Of a stretch of 64,000 bases of DNA, positions 32,791 to 42,549 are shown one piece after another. The DNA is taken from positions 154,113 to 218,112 of the forward strand of contig JAPJQV010000004.1 in NCBI GenBank assembly GCA_030824965.1, given 5' to 3'. A program made the translations under genes and the position numbers. Under the pieces are notes generated by a model. It saw nothing but the letters and a program-made list of their open reading frames with translations, had not been told where the DNA came from and did not search any database. Position 1 is the first letter of the stretch, and each line of letters opens with the position of its first letter. Source of the DNA: Micavibrio sp. (GTDB lineage: Bacteria > Pseudomonadota > Alphaproteobacteria > Micavibrionales > Micavibrionaceae).

Positions 32791-34083
32791 TCAAGCTATT
32801 TTAAATTCCTGTCCGTCTTGCGGCTTCGGCCCAAAGCCTGATCGCGAAGCGATTAGGTCGCCAATCAACTGGGCGGTTTTGCTCGCCCCGTCCATATCAA
32901 GCGCAGCTCGACTATGCGGCGCTGTGTATGCTTCATCTATAATCTCTGCAAATCTCACCGGGTTTTGCAATTCATCCGGATGAACGCCTTGCGCCATATT
33001 ATACTCTTCCAATCGCCGAACACGGCTCCACTGTTCGCGATCAAACGTTACCTCTGGCGGATCTCCGGGTTTGGCGCTCATTTTCGGCACAAGAATACCC
33101 GGAACACGCGCGCTCAGCGTTTCAATCGTTGTATTATATCCCGCATAGGAAATAGAGAACCCGGCATGAATAAGACGGGTTGGAAGATCAGGCAATTGAA
33201 GATGAATCTGTTGCGGCAGGTTACCGGATGCCCGGTTGAAAGTTTCGACCAGATTTTTGAATTCGGCCTGATGGTCTTCGGCCATGCGTGGCCCCATCAC
33301 ATAAACCCATTCATAGTTTTTCAACATACTGTACGGACGCGCCTGGGCAACCGCTTTTAAGAGATGATGGCCCTGATCACCCGACCCGCAGGAGATGTAA
33401 ACTGTATCGTCACGACGGCCCAGTGCACTGACACGCGCGCCTTCATTGACGACATACCCTGTATATTGGACAGGTTTACGGATTTCCGAATGCCAGGCGA
33501 AGGTATCCGATAATTTTACGAAAGCCGGATCGCCATGAATCAGCAAATGGTCAACAGAGTTTTCAATGAGACGGAGAGCGGCAATATCGTCACTGGTCGG
33601 CTCTGTTGCAAGACCTTGCTCGAAATTGGTCAGAACATCCCTGACCGACGAAACCATCATAGGCTTATGATAAAAACGTCTCATCTGGACTTCATTTATC
33701 TTCTCTATGATATCGTTGAATTCTACCCGCCGCTGAAAGGGCCACCATTCAGCCATAATAACATCGATTTTCTCACGCGCGGCAAAATCAGCCATAGTTT
33801 CAACACGCTTTCTATTCCACTCAAGCGGATCATGAAAAGGATCATGAGTCAGATGGTTGTTTTCATCATAGAAATAATAACCATCGGGTTTCTTTTTTCG
33901 AAGCGCTGTAAGCTCAACAAGATTGGCTTCAGGTAAAAAATAATCTGCGGGATCAACAAATGTGCCCGAGGCCACGCTGACGTCATGGCCCGCATGGATC
34001 AAGCCGTTAACAATGCCGCTCGCCCGTCTTTGATGCCCCAGACCAACGGTTGTTTCATATAGATATAAAATGTTACCTTTCAT
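32791..34083 (-). CDS. Glycosyltransferase, MurG/GT28-like (GT-B fold)
   Basis: 430 residues, soluble. The N-terminus ILYLYETTVGLGHQRRASGIV is the glycine-rich start of a GT-B enzyme with the conserved GHQRR; the C-terminal half has VYISCGSGDQGHHLL and SYAGYNTTIETLSARVPGILVPK, a MurG-like nucleotide-sugar binding segment. The sugar donor and acceptor are unknown. Its start lies 11 bases inside the preceding GT4 gene with GAGGA before the ATG, so the two transferases are coupled and probably act in one surface-sugar or glycolipid pathway. Confidence 0.84.
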   Translation of the reverse strand: MKGNILYLYETTVGLGHQRRASGIVNGLIHAGHDVSVASGTFVDPADYFLPEANLVELTALRKKKPDGYYFYDENNHLTHDPFHDPLEWNRKRVETMADFAAREKIDVIMAEWWPFQRRVEFNDIIEKINEVQMRRFYHKPMMVSSVRDVLTNFEQGLATEPTSDDIAALRLIENSVDHLLIHGDPAFVKLSDTFAWHSEIRKPVQYTGYVVNEGARVSALGRRDDTVYISCGSGDQGHHLLKAVAQARPYSMLKNYEWVYVMGPRMAEDHQAEFKNLVETFNRASGNLPQQIHLQLPDLPTRLIHAGFSISYAGYNTTIETLSARVPGILVPKMSAKPGDPPEVTFDREQWSRVRRLEEYNMAQGVHPDELQNPVRFAEIIDEAYTAPHSRAALDMDGASKTAQLIGDLIASRSGFGPKPQDGQEFKIA

Positions 34084-35404
34084 AAGTCCTCACTGCTGTT
34101 TCCAAATTTTTCTTTGGTTTTATATTTATATTACAGCGTTGTTCGATCAGCGCTCTATAGGCCACATCCAACTGCGCCGCGACCCGCTCGGATGACCAGT
34201 TTTTTTCAAAATTCTCACGGACGGCCTGCCTGTCCAGTGTCTCGAGTTGAGCTACGGCCCGCACCGACTGATTTATAAAATCTTCGTCGCTTGACGCATC
34301 CAGACAAAACCCGTTCAAGTCGTTCTGAATGATTTCGTTCACCGATCCGCAGGCAATATTATCAATACGGGAAGGCGCGATAACAGGAGCGCCGCACGCC
34401 ATGGATTCAATCATCACAAGACCAAAAGGCTCTGCCCATTTGATTGAAAATAACGTTCCAAGAGCGTTTCCAAACAAGGTTTGTTTTTGATGCTCCTGCG
34501 CGGGCCCAACAAAGATGACTGGATTTTCAACACCCGTTTCATCCGATATTTTCCTGATTTCTTCCCGCACTGTATCCGCATTCATACCGGCGGTCCGATT
34601 TAGAAATTCCGGATCGGAGTGCGTGATATACGGCAGAATCTCTTCATTGAAATAAAGGAGACTGTCCGGCTTTTTATCGTATACAGTCCCGGCAATGATC
34701 AGAGGTTTTCCGGAGCGTTGCGCAATTTCAATTGCACGATGAGTACCTTTTTCCGGTAGGAAACGGCCAAGCCAGGCCAGATATCCGGCATGTTCAAGGC
34801 CAAGATGATGACGCCCCATATCCATACCATGATAAACCACTGATTGCACATTTGCATCGTAAGCTGTCCTCATTCGCTCTGCATGGTCTTCAGAAATGCA
34901 GATGATGGGAAACTTCAATTCACCGTAATTTTTTGGCAAATTATTACTGTGCTGATGTGTGACCGTTTTAAATCCCAGTCCCATGGGCAATAAAAAATCA
35001 GCCGTCAGGGCTGAGAAATGCGAATGAATAATATCGTAAGGATTTTTCTTTTCATTCTCGTATAAGCGATTGATCAATCTTTCCGTTTTATTCGCTTCTT
35101 CCGGATCGGTATAACCCGACGACCGATCACCTGTATGATGAAAAAAAACGGAACCTACGCGGCCATCGGCGTTGGTAATAAAAACCGCATTATTCTCATG
35201 ATCGATTTCAGACATAAGGCCTAAATCTTCAGCGATCTGCTGTGCAAACATCAATATATCTGAATCCGCCGGGCAATAGACAGATACGTTATGAGCATGG
35301 GTTGCCGCCTGGAACGAGGCCATTTGCGCAATGGTTCTTTGAGTTCCGCCATATTCTGGAAGCGGGACAGGCTGGGTTACGCTTGAGAGATGAGCAATCT
35401 TCAT
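34073..35404 (-). CDS. Family 4 glycosyltransferase
   Basis: 443 residues, GT-B fold. N-terminal EYGGTQRTIAQMAS loop, then ICISEDH, a central YLAWLGRFLPEKGTHRAIEIA and the retaining-enzyme E-x7-E motif in EPFGLVMIESMACGAPVIA. Such enzymes transfer sugars from nucleotide donors retaining configuration; the acceptor is unknown. It overlaps the GT28-like gene by 11 bases. No membrane helix is seen, so it acts in the cytoplasm or at the inner face of the membrane. Confidence 0.9.
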   Translation of the reverse strand: MKIAHLSSVTQPVPLPEYGGTQRTIAQMASFQAATHAHNVSVYCPADSDILMFAQQIAEDLGLMSEIDHENNAVFITNADGRVGSVFFHHTGDRSSGYTDPEEANKTERLINRLYENEKKNPYDIIHSHFSALTADFLLPMGLGFKTVTHQHSNNLPKNYGELKFPIICISEDHAERMRTAYDANVQSVVYHGMDMGRHHLGLEHAGYLAWLGRFLPEKGTHRAIEIAQRSGKPLIIAGTVYDKKPDSLLYFNEEILPYITHSDPEFLNRTAGMNADTVREEIRKISDETGVENPVIFVGPAQEHQKQTLFGNALGTLFSIKWAEPFGLVMIESMACGAPVIAPSRIDNIACGSVNEIIQNDLNGFCLDASSDEDFINQSVRAVAQLETLDRQAVRENFEKNWSSERVAAQLDVAYRALIEQRCNINIKPKKNLETAVRTYER

Positions 35405-35474
35405 TTTTGTTACCTACGCAATTGTGCACTGCATAGGAGTTTCTAAAAAATACCGCAAGAAAAAAATGGCTAAA

Positions 35475-37457
35475 TTATGACTTTAGCTCGGAGAGATCTT
35501 TATACAGCTCCAAAGCCTCCGGATTGGCCAATGATTCAATATTCTTTACAGGCCTGCCATGAATAATTTCGCGAACGGCCAGTTCGACGATCTTATTACT
35601 CTTGGTGCGGGGAATATCCGTTACCTGAATGACTTTCGCCGGAACATGGCGCGGAGATGCCCCATCTTTGATCTGTCTTTTGATCCGCGAAACCAGATCG
35701 TCATCCAGTTTCTTGCCGTCCTTTAAACGCACGAATAAAACAATTCGCTCATCGTCATGAACCGTTTGCCCGACCGCAATCGATTCTTCGACTTCCTCGA
35801 TCTGCTCGACCTGGCGGTAAATCTCCGCCGTACCGATCCGGACACCTCCGGGATTGAGAGTCGCATCCGATCTGCCGTGAATGATGAAACCGTCATGTTT
35901 CGTGCGCTCGATCCAGTCGCCATGACACCATATATTATCGAAGCGTTCGAAATAGGCCGCATGATATCTTTTGCCGCCTTCGTCGTTCCAGAACATTACC
36001 GGCATGGACGGAAACGGTTTCGTGCAAACCATTTCACCTGAGCCTGCGCCCGGCGGTATCGGTTTCCCGGTATCGTCGAAGGCATCCATCGCGTATCCCA
36101 TACCAGCGCCCTGAATTTCGCCGCGCCAGACAGGCGAGATCGGGTTGCCGATGACAAAGCAGGAAATAATATCGGTGCCGCCGGAAACCGATGCCAGATG
36201 CACATCCTTTTTGATGGCATCGTAAACGTAATCAAAGCTTTCATGGACGAGCGGCGAACCGGTTGAGGTAATTGTCTTCAAATCTGACAGATCGAAATTC
36301 TCAATCGGGCGAATACCGTGGGATTTCAGCGCATCGATATATTTCGCGCCCGTACCGAACAATGTGCATTTATGTTTCGATGTATAATCCCACATCGAAT
36401 CCGGTTTTGGATAAAACGGCGAGCCGTCATAGACGAGAAGAGTGGCCCCGCTCGCCATTGCCGATATTTGCCAGTTCCACATCATCCAGCCACAAGTGGT
36501 GAAATGAAAGACACGATCGTTTTCTTTGACGTCGCATTGCAATTGATGTTCTTTCAAATGCGTCAGCAGCGTCCCGCCGTGACCGTGAACGATACATTTG
36601 GGAATACCCGTCGTACCGCTTGAGAACATGATGAAGAGAGGATGATTGAATTCGACCCGCAGAAATTCAGGCTCTTTCGCCGGATATGATTTTAAAATCT
36701 TATCGTACAAATCAGCGTTATCGATCCCCGATACATCCGGCGCTTCATTCAGGAAAGAAACGATAATTGTTTTTTCGATACTCGGAATTTTGGGAACCAC
36801 GTCTTTAATTTTGGATAGGCAATCGATGGTTTTGCCGCCATAATAATAACCGTCCGCCGCGATTAAAATCTTCGGCTCGATCTGGCCGAAGCGGTCGACG
36901 ATTCCTTGCACGCCGAAATCGGGCGAGGCGCTCGCCCATATCGCACCTATTGATGACACAGCGATGGCGGCGATAATCGTTTCCGGCAAATGCGGCATAT
37001 AGCCTGCAACGCGGTCACCTTTTTGAATGCCTTGCGCTTTTAAATATTGCTGAAGACTTGAGACCTGATTGGCAATTTCTTTGAAACTTAGACTGCGCTC
37101 TTCACTCTTTTCATTACGAAAGATGATACCTGTTCCATCGTCGCGGCGCCGGAGCATATTCTCTGCCCAGTTCAGACGAGCCTCTGGAAAGAATTTCGCT
37201 CCCGGCATTTTTTTGCCATCATGAAGAATGATATTGCCTTTATCGCCGATAACTTTTGCGTAATCCCAAAATGCCGACCAAAAATCTTCCATGTGGTCGC
37301 ACGACCATTGCCAGAGATTTTGGTAATTATCGCTATCCTGTCCGTTTGCTTTTGCAAAAGCATAAAGATGGGATGCTCTTTTTCGTTCTGTGGATGGGAC
37401 CCATGAAGGCGTATCAGTATTTTGGGCAGTATTTGAGATCGAGACAGGTTCGGACAT
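35475..37457 (-). CDS. aacS: Acetoacetyl-CoA synthetase
   Basis: 660 residues, family length. It activates acetoacetate with ATP and CoA, in ketone or polyhydroxybutyrate metabolism. ANL-superfamily motifs: FSSGTTGIPKCIVHGHGG (P-loop), ASVSGGTDIISCF, HGRSDATLNPGGVRIGTAEIY and the C-terminal IPRTKSNKIVE with the acylatable Lys. The ATG at 37457 has AAAGG at good spacing; a longer frame from 37511 adds 18 residues without support. It faces away from the dsbD-like gene, with 84 bases between them. Confidence 0.93.
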   Translation of the reverse strand: MSEPVSISNTAQNTDTPSWVPSTERKRASHLYAFAKANGQDSDNYQNLWQWSCDHMEDFWSAFWDYAKVIGDKGNIILHDGKKMPGAKFFPEARLNWAENMLRRRDDGTGIIFRNEKSEERSLSFKEIANQVSSLQQYLKAQGIQKGDRVAGYMPHLPETIIAAIAVSSIGAIWASASPDFGVQGIVDRFGQIEPKILIAADGYYYGGKTIDCLSKIKDVVPKIPSIEKTIIVSFLNEAPDVSGIDNADLYDKILKSYPAKEPEFLRVEFNHPLFIMFSSGTTGIPKCIVHGHGGTLLTHLKEHQLQCDVKENDRVFHFTTCGWMMWNWQISAMASGATLLVYDGSPFYPKPDSMWDYTSKHKCTLFGTGAKYIDALKSHGIRPIENFDLSDLKTITSTGSPLVHESFDYVYDAIKKDVHLASVSGGTDIISCFVIGNPISPVWRGEIQGAGMGYAMDAFDDTGKPIPPGAGSGEMVCTKPFPSMPVMFWNDEGGKRYHAAYFERFDNIWCHGDWIERTKHDGFIIHGRSDATLNPGGVRIGTAEIYRQVEQIEEVEESIAVGQTVHDDERIVLFVRLKDGKKLDDDLVSRIKRQIKDGASPRHVPAKVIQVTDIPRTKSNKIVELAVREIIHGRPVKNIESLANPEALELYKDLSELKS

Positions 37458-37541
37458 CGTGTAACCTTTTGGCTTGAAGTTCGAATCTACCGGAATAGAT
37501 ACAGTTTGCACAAGCCAGCTTCATGAATTTTTGATAGAAAT

Positions 37542-39746
37542 ATGACCATGAAAAAGATTTTGACCCTTCTGGCCCTCCTGCCCTTCTTGAATTTCGCTCT
37601 CCCGGCTATGGCCCAAACACCTGACAGCCCGCCCAAGGTCCAGATCCGCATCCTGCCGGAATTCGACTCTGTCAAACCAGGACAGACGATGACCTTGGCC
37701 GTCGAGCAAAAAATCGAGGACCATTGGCATGTCTATTGGAAAAACCCGGGCGATTCAGGCGAACCGACCCGTATTCGCTGGGTGCTGCCCGATGGCGTGA
37801 CAGCTGGAGATATTCAGTGGCCGATACCGGAACGGATCGCTTTCGGGCCGCTTCTTAATTTCGGCTATAACAAGAACGCAACCTATCTTGTCGATTTAAC
37901 AATTCCCGTAGACTATAAGGAAAGCAATATATCCGGCACGGCGGATATCGCCCTGTTAGTCTGCAATGAAATCTGCATCCCTGAAACCAAGGAAATCAAA
38001 TTCGATATTCCTGTAAAAGCGCAAAACGCCGCGCCTACCGACACCGCTTTGTTTTCAAACGCCCGAGCCAAAATGCCTGAAACTGTCGCCTGGCAGGGAT
38101 TGGTAGAAGAAGTCAACAATGCGCTTATGCTATCTTTTAAGGCAGATGCGGAAATCCTGCCTCTTTTTTCCAGCGCCAAAAGCATAGAATTCTACCCCGA
38201 GGAATGGGGCATCATTCAAAACCCCGCGCCCCAGACCGCAAAAATTGAGAACGGGCAGATTGCCCTGACAATTCCGCGCGATACACGAGCGTTATCTGAG
38301 ATAAAAGAAATTAAAGGCATTATTGTTTATGAAACGCATGAGGGGTTGCGCAAAGGCTATGAGGTTCAGACACCTATAGCCGCCTTGCCGCAGGAAAACT
38401 CTACGATAGCCGCTTCAACTGCAACCGATGACGATACCGCGCCGGCTGTTTTCGTGCCTGAAGAAGCGCCTGCCACTATCGGAACTTCAACGACACTGGC
38501 CCAAGCCCTTCTCTTCGCCTTTTTTGGCGGTTTGATTTTAAATCTCATGCCTTGCGTATTCCCGATATTGTCGATGAAAGCTTTGAGCCTTGTCCGCATG
38601 TCGGATAAGGAACAGCATCAGGCGGTATTCTCCGGCGTCGCTTATACGCTTGGCGTCCTGGCTTGCTTTGCTTTGATCGCGGGCGTTCTGATTATCTTGC
38701 AAAAAACAGGCGACAATATCGGCTGGGGTTTCCAGTTACAAAATCCTGTAGTCGTTCTGTTGCTGTCCTATGTCCTGTTTGTTGTCGGACTTAACCTTTC
38801 CGGCATGTTTGAATTTACGGGCCGACTTTCCAATATCGGCCAGGATTTGACGCGCAAAAAAGGATATACCGGCACGTTTTTTACAGGGGCTTTGGCGACG
38901 ATTGTTGCGACGCCTTGCACAGCACCCTTTATGGGCATCGCGCTCGGCTATGCCCTTTTACAACCGCCCGTCATTTCCCTCGCCATTTTCCTTTCTCTCG
39001 GTTTCGGACTTGCGCTTCCCTATCTTCTTTTATGTGTCCTGCCGCCATTGAGAAAAGCCTTGCCACGTCCGGGCGCTTGGATGGAAACTTTCCGCCAGTT
39101 TCTCGCTTTTCCGATGTTCGCTTCCGCTGCATGGCTGCTCTGGGTTTATGGCCAGCAGGTCGAAGGGTATTATGCGGGATTAATGGCCCTTCTCGGCGCG
39201 GTCTTTATCGCCATGGGAATCTGGATGTGGAACCGCGCGCCTTTACACCAGCCGGCCCGCAGCTTCATCCGTTTTATCGCCGCCTTCTTTATGATCGCCG
39301 CCGTATCCATCGCCTCAATCAGCATGGCGAAATTGCCAGTTGAGGTCGCCAAAATCGAAAGCGATATTGAAGAAACAGTTGCCAAACACGAAACCATTCC
39401 CTTCACCCCGGCAACCCTCGATAAGCTTCTTGCCGGAAAAGATCCTGTCTTCGTCGAAATGACCGCTTCCTGGTGCATTACTTGTAAAGTAAATGAGCGC
39501 CTGGCCCTCTCTACGGAAGCGACACAGGAATTATTCGAAGACCGGCGCGTCGCTTATATTCAGGGCGACTGGACCAATCAAAATCCGGAGATCACGAATT
39601 TCCTGAAATCGCATGGACGCAACGGCGTGCCGCTCTATGTCTTTTATGGCGAACGCGATCCGACGACCAATATGAGACCGGAACCCGTCGTTTTGCCGCA
39701 ATTGCTGACCAATGGCCTTGTCGCCGATATTGTTACCAACCAGTAA
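37542..39746 (+). CDS. DsbD/ScsB-like transmembrane thiol-disulfide reductase
   Basis: 734 residues. Signal peptide (to about residue 24), an N-terminal periplasmic domain with a Cys pair in LVCNEICIPE, a central eight-helix domain with the paired Cys of MPCVFPILSMK and ATPCTAPFMG, and a C-terminal thioredoxin domain with WCITCK. This order moves electrons from cytoplasmic thioredoxin across the inner membrane to periplasmic substrates. The two N-terminal start codons (37542, 37548) are both possible. A redoxin gene follows 13 bases later and is a likely partner. Confidence 0.92.
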   Translation: MTMKKILTLLALLPFLNFALPAMAQTPDSPPKVQIRILPEFDSVKPGQTMTLAVEQKIEDHWHVYWKNPGDSGEPTRIRWVLPDGVTAGDIQWPIPERIAFGPLLNFGYNKNATYLVDLTIPVDYKESNISGTADIALLVCNEICIPETKEIKFDIPVKAQNAAPTDTALFSNARAKMPETVAWQGLVEEVNNALMLSFKADAEILPLFSSAKSIEFYPEEWGIIQNPAPQTAKIENGQIALTIPRDTRALSEIKEIKGIIVYETHEGLRKGYEVQTPIAALPQENSTIAASTATDDDTAPAVFVPEEAPATIGTSTTLAQALLFAFFGGLILNLMPCVFPILSMKALSLVRMSDKEQHQAVFSGVAYTLGVLACFALIAGVLIILQKTGDNIGWGFQLQNPVVVLLLSYVLFVVGLNLSGMFEFTGRLSNIGQDLTRKKGYTGTFFTGALATIVATPCTAPFMGIALGYALLQPPVISLAIFLSLGFGLALPYLLLCVLPPLRKALPRPGAWMETFRQFLAFPMFASAAWLLWVYGQQVEGYYAGLMALLGAVFIAMGIWMWNRAPLHQPARSFIRFIAAFFMIAAVSIASISMAKLPVEVAKIESDIEETVAKHETIPFTPATLDKLLAGKDPVFVEMTASWCITCKVNERLALSTEATQELFEDRRVAYIQGDWTNQNPEITNFLKSHGRNGVPLYVFYGERDPTTNMRPEPVVLPQLLTNGLVADIVTNQ

Positions 39747-39759
39747 GGAGAAAACTTCG

Positions 39760-40374
39760 ATGAAAACTTTAATTTTGCCGGTCTTGGCATTGCTTGCCTT
39801 TGCGATTCCGGCCAAAGCCGAAACGATCTCCGCGGTCGTCGGCCAGCCTGCTCCGGAGTTCACCGGGACCGATACGAACGGCAAAGAGCATAAATTATCG
39901 GATTTTAAGGGAAAAACCGTCGTTCTCGAATGGACTAACCCGGATTGCCCTTATGTTCACAAACATTATGATAGCGGCAATATGCAGGCCCTACAGAAAG
40001 AAGCCATTGCCGATGGCGTGATATGGCTGTCCGTTGCTTCCTCTGCCGAAACCAAAGAAGGTTTTTACAGCGCAGCAGAATCGAACAAGATAATGGCGGA
40101 AAAAAACTCCGCCCCAACCGCGCGTATTCTAGACCCATCAGGTAAAATCGGTCATCTTTATGGCGCAAAAACCACGCCACACATGTTTGTCGTAGATCCG
40201 AAAGGCACGCTGGTTTATTCCGGCGCCATCGACGATAATGACAGTTTCAAACCCGAGACTATTTCCGGGGCAACGAACTATGTTCGCGAAGCTTTGAAAT
40301 CCGTAAAAGCCGGAAACCCGGTCAAGGTCGCGACATCGAAGCCTTATGGCTGTTCGGTCAAATACGCTAATTAA
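39760..40374 (+). CDS. Periplasmic redoxin (AhpC/TSA-like thioredoxin-fold protein)
   Basis: 204 residues. Signal peptide (MKTLILPVLALLAFAIPAKA), then a thioredoxin-fold domain with QPAPEFTGTDTNGKEHKLSDFKGK...WTNPDCPYVHKHY, where a single peroxidatic-like Cys replaces the CxxC, and a second Cys close to the end in KPYGCSVKY. It is probably a peroxide-scavenging or thiol-transfer partner of the DsbD-like protein. A strong TAAGGAG overlaps the upstream stop, 9 bases before the ATG; a frame from 39712 inside the DsbD gene is not used. Confidence 0.88.
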   Translation: MKTLILPVLALLAFAIPAKAETISAVVGQPAPEFTGTDTNGKEHKLSDFKGKTVVLEWTNPDCPYVHKHYDSGNMQALQKEAIADGVIWLSVASSAETKEGFYSAAESNKIMAEKNSAPTARILDPSGKIGHLYGAKTTPHMFVVDPKGTLVYSGAIDDNDSFKPETISGATNYVREALKSVKAGNPVKVATSKPYGCSVKYAN

Positions 40375-40385
40375 ATTACCTGAAG

Positions 40386-40423
40386 TCAGAAGCGAAGCGA
40401 TTCACTTCGTTCCTGATTTTCTT
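40386..40423 (+). terminator. Imperfect Rho-independent terminator
   Basis: TCAG-A-AGCGAAG and CTTCGTT-C-CTGA pair around a seven-base loop, followed by TTTTCTT. It would end the dsbD-redoxin message before the histidine kinase gene. Confidence 0.55.
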
Positions 40424-40494
40424 AAATATAACTACCCCTGCACGTTTCAAATATGTAATATCGGAAGAACTTGATTCGTTATTCAGGATCTTCC

Positions 40495-42549
40495 ATGCCC
40501 GCCCGTCTTAAACGCAAACCAGTCGACAAAACTAAAACTGTTTCTGCCAAGCCGAAAAAGGGCGTGGCTGTTTCTTCACGCGGTAAAATGAAATCATCTG
40601 CGCCCAAACCGGAGATGAAACCGGCAAGACTGGTCATTCATGAAAACGGCACCGTCATCTTCGGCTCACCTGAAATTTTCGGGCTGGATGCACAAGGCTC
40701 AAGAGCGCAGGATTTATTTTCCTTCATCCATCCCGAGGACGCTTTGAACGACCGCCCGGTTATGAATCGCGCTGACAATAACGATCCTTGGGTATCGGCT
40801 ATTCTTGACGGAGATCATGAGATCAAGATCACGAACTCAAAATTGAAACCGATCTTAATGCGTTTCGATCATATAAATTTACCCGATGGCAAACGATTCC
40901 TTGTCGCCGCAATGAACATAGAAAAAAGTAATGGCGATGACTTAAAGTCTTTTGTGTCGTCGATTATAAAACCCTCCGAAACAATAGCGCAATCCAGTCC
41001 GCCGTTTTCCTATGAGACCGACACTTTCCTCAATATGACACACGATTTGATTGTGCTTATGGATAAAGACGGAAATCTCATACATGCCAATGATACGTTT
41101 CGCGATGTACTGGGTTATAAAGCCGGTGAATTAAAAGATTTAAGCTTTCTGGACTTAATCCATCCCGATGACCGTGCTCACATACGCCCGACATTCAAGA
41201 GCATGATGCAAGATGAAATAGCGAAAGACGGTCGCTTGATCGCTTTCGAATGCCGTGTTCTTGATAAAGACGAAAATGCCCATTGGCTTGAATGGCGTCA
41301 GAAACGCCTTGGCGACAAAATCTATGCCGTTTGTCGTGATCTTACCGACTCGAAATCCCACGAAGAACAATTAATCCGCCATCAGCAGCAACTTTCCGAA
41401 GCGCAAGCCATCGGCCATATGGGTCACTGGCGCTGGGAAGTCGGCACAGATAACATTGCTTTTTCCGATGAGATTTACCGCATCTTCGGCGTCAGCCCTG
41501 AAAAGTTCGTCCCGACCATTCATAGCGTCAATTCCGTCCTTCATCGCCGCGATATAGGCCGTATGGGACAGGCCTTCCAACGCGCCATGATCGAGAGAAA
41601 AAATTACGAAATGGAATTTCGCATCATCCGCCCGGATGGTAAATCGCGCTTCATCCAGCTACAAGGCCGTTGCGAAACGGATTTGGACGGCGATGTCGGA
41701 GCTCTGTTCGGTATTATGCAGGACGTCACCGAGCGCATCAGTCATGAACGCGAATTAAAAGACGCGAAGGAAGCGGCGGAACGCGCTTATGCTGCAAAAT
41801 CCCAGTTCCTTGCCAATATGTCGCATGAACTGCGTACACCCCTGAACGCCATTATCGGTTTTTCCGAGATGATGCAACGTCAGTTACTTGGCCCCATCGG
41901 TACCGAAAAATATCTCGACTATATCGGCAATATCCGCGAAAGTGGCGAGCATTTACTGGATTTAATTACAGACATTCTTGACATGTCTAAAATCGAAGCA
42001 GGCAAATACGAACTCGATCTTGAAGAATTCAACTTACTCAAAGTCCTTCGCCTAGCCTGCCACATGATTGAAGGCCGCGCTCTCGATGCGCAAGTTAAGG
42101 TGATTGCCGAAATTCGTGAAGAAGATTTCATCGATGTTATGGCTGACCGACGTGCGGTCATGCAGATTATGCTGAACCTATTGTCAAACGCCGTGAAGTT
42201 CACCGAACCCGGTGGCGAGGTAAAGGCGGAATATTCCATTACCGACGAAAATGTTTCGATCAAAGTGACAGATACCGGCATCGGCATCCCTGCCAGCAAA
42301 CTACGCTACGTTACAGAGCCGTTTGAGCAAGCCGCCAATCATTTCACGCGCAATCACGAAGGCTCCGGCTTAGGCCTTGCCATCACCAAGGATTTGGTCG
42401 AGCTTCACGGCGGAAACTTGCAGATTGAATCGACTGTCGGAGTTGGAACGTCTGTAACTTTCATTTTGCCGAAAGACTGTACCGTATCACGTCGCGACGG
42501 CAAAGCTGTAGAGCCTCCATCAAATATTATCAGTGCAAAGTTTGCTTAA
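40495..42549 (+). CDS. PAS-domain sensor histidine kinase
   Basis: 684 residues, soluble, no membrane helix, so a cytoplasmic sensor. A basic Lys/Pro-rich N-terminus, a weak PAS-like part (about 50-140), two clear PAS domains (about 180-300 with DKDGNLIHANDTFRDVLGY, and 310-430 with PAC), then HisKA with His444 in MSHELRTPLNAIIGFSE and an HATPase_c domain (NLLSNAVKF, DTGIGIP, GSGLGLAI). No receiver domain or response-regulator gene is adjacent, so it is an orphan kinase. The ATG at 40495 has AGGA before it; a TTG at 40471 is an alternative. Its stop shares TTAA with the convergent SDR gene. Confidence 0.93.
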   Translation: MPARLKRKPVDKTKTVSAKPKKGVAVSSRGKMKSSAPKPEMKPARLVIHENGTVIFGSPEIFGLDAQGSRAQDLFSFIHPEDALNDRPVMNRADNNDPWVSAILDGDHEIKITNSKLKPILMRFDHINLPDGKRFLVAAMNIEKSNGDDLKSFVSSIIKPSETIAQSSPPFSYETDTFLNMTHDLIVLMDKDGNLIHANDTFRDVLGYKAGELKDLSFLDLIHPDDRAHIRPTFKSMMQDEIAKDGRLIAFECRVLDKDENAHWLEWRQKRLGDKIYAVCRDLTDSKSHEEQLIRHQQQLSEAQAIGHMGHWRWEVGTDNIAFSDEIYRIFGVSPEKFVPTIHSVNSVLHRRDIGRMGQAFQRAMIERKNYEMEFRIIRPDGKSRFIQLQGRCETDLDGDVGALFGIMQDVTERISHERELKDAKEAAERAYAAKSQFLANMSHELRTPLNAIIGFSEMMQRQLLGPIGTEKYLDYIGNIRESGEHLLDLITDILDMSKIEAGKYELDLEEFNLLKVLRLACHMIEGRALDAQVKVIAEIREEDFIDVMADRRAVMQIMLNLLSNAVKFTEPGGEVKAEYSITDENVSIKVTDTGIGIPASKLRYVTEPFEQAANHFTRNHEGSGLGLAITKDLVELHGGNLQIESTVGVGTSVTFILPKDCTVSRRDGKAVEPPSNIISAKFA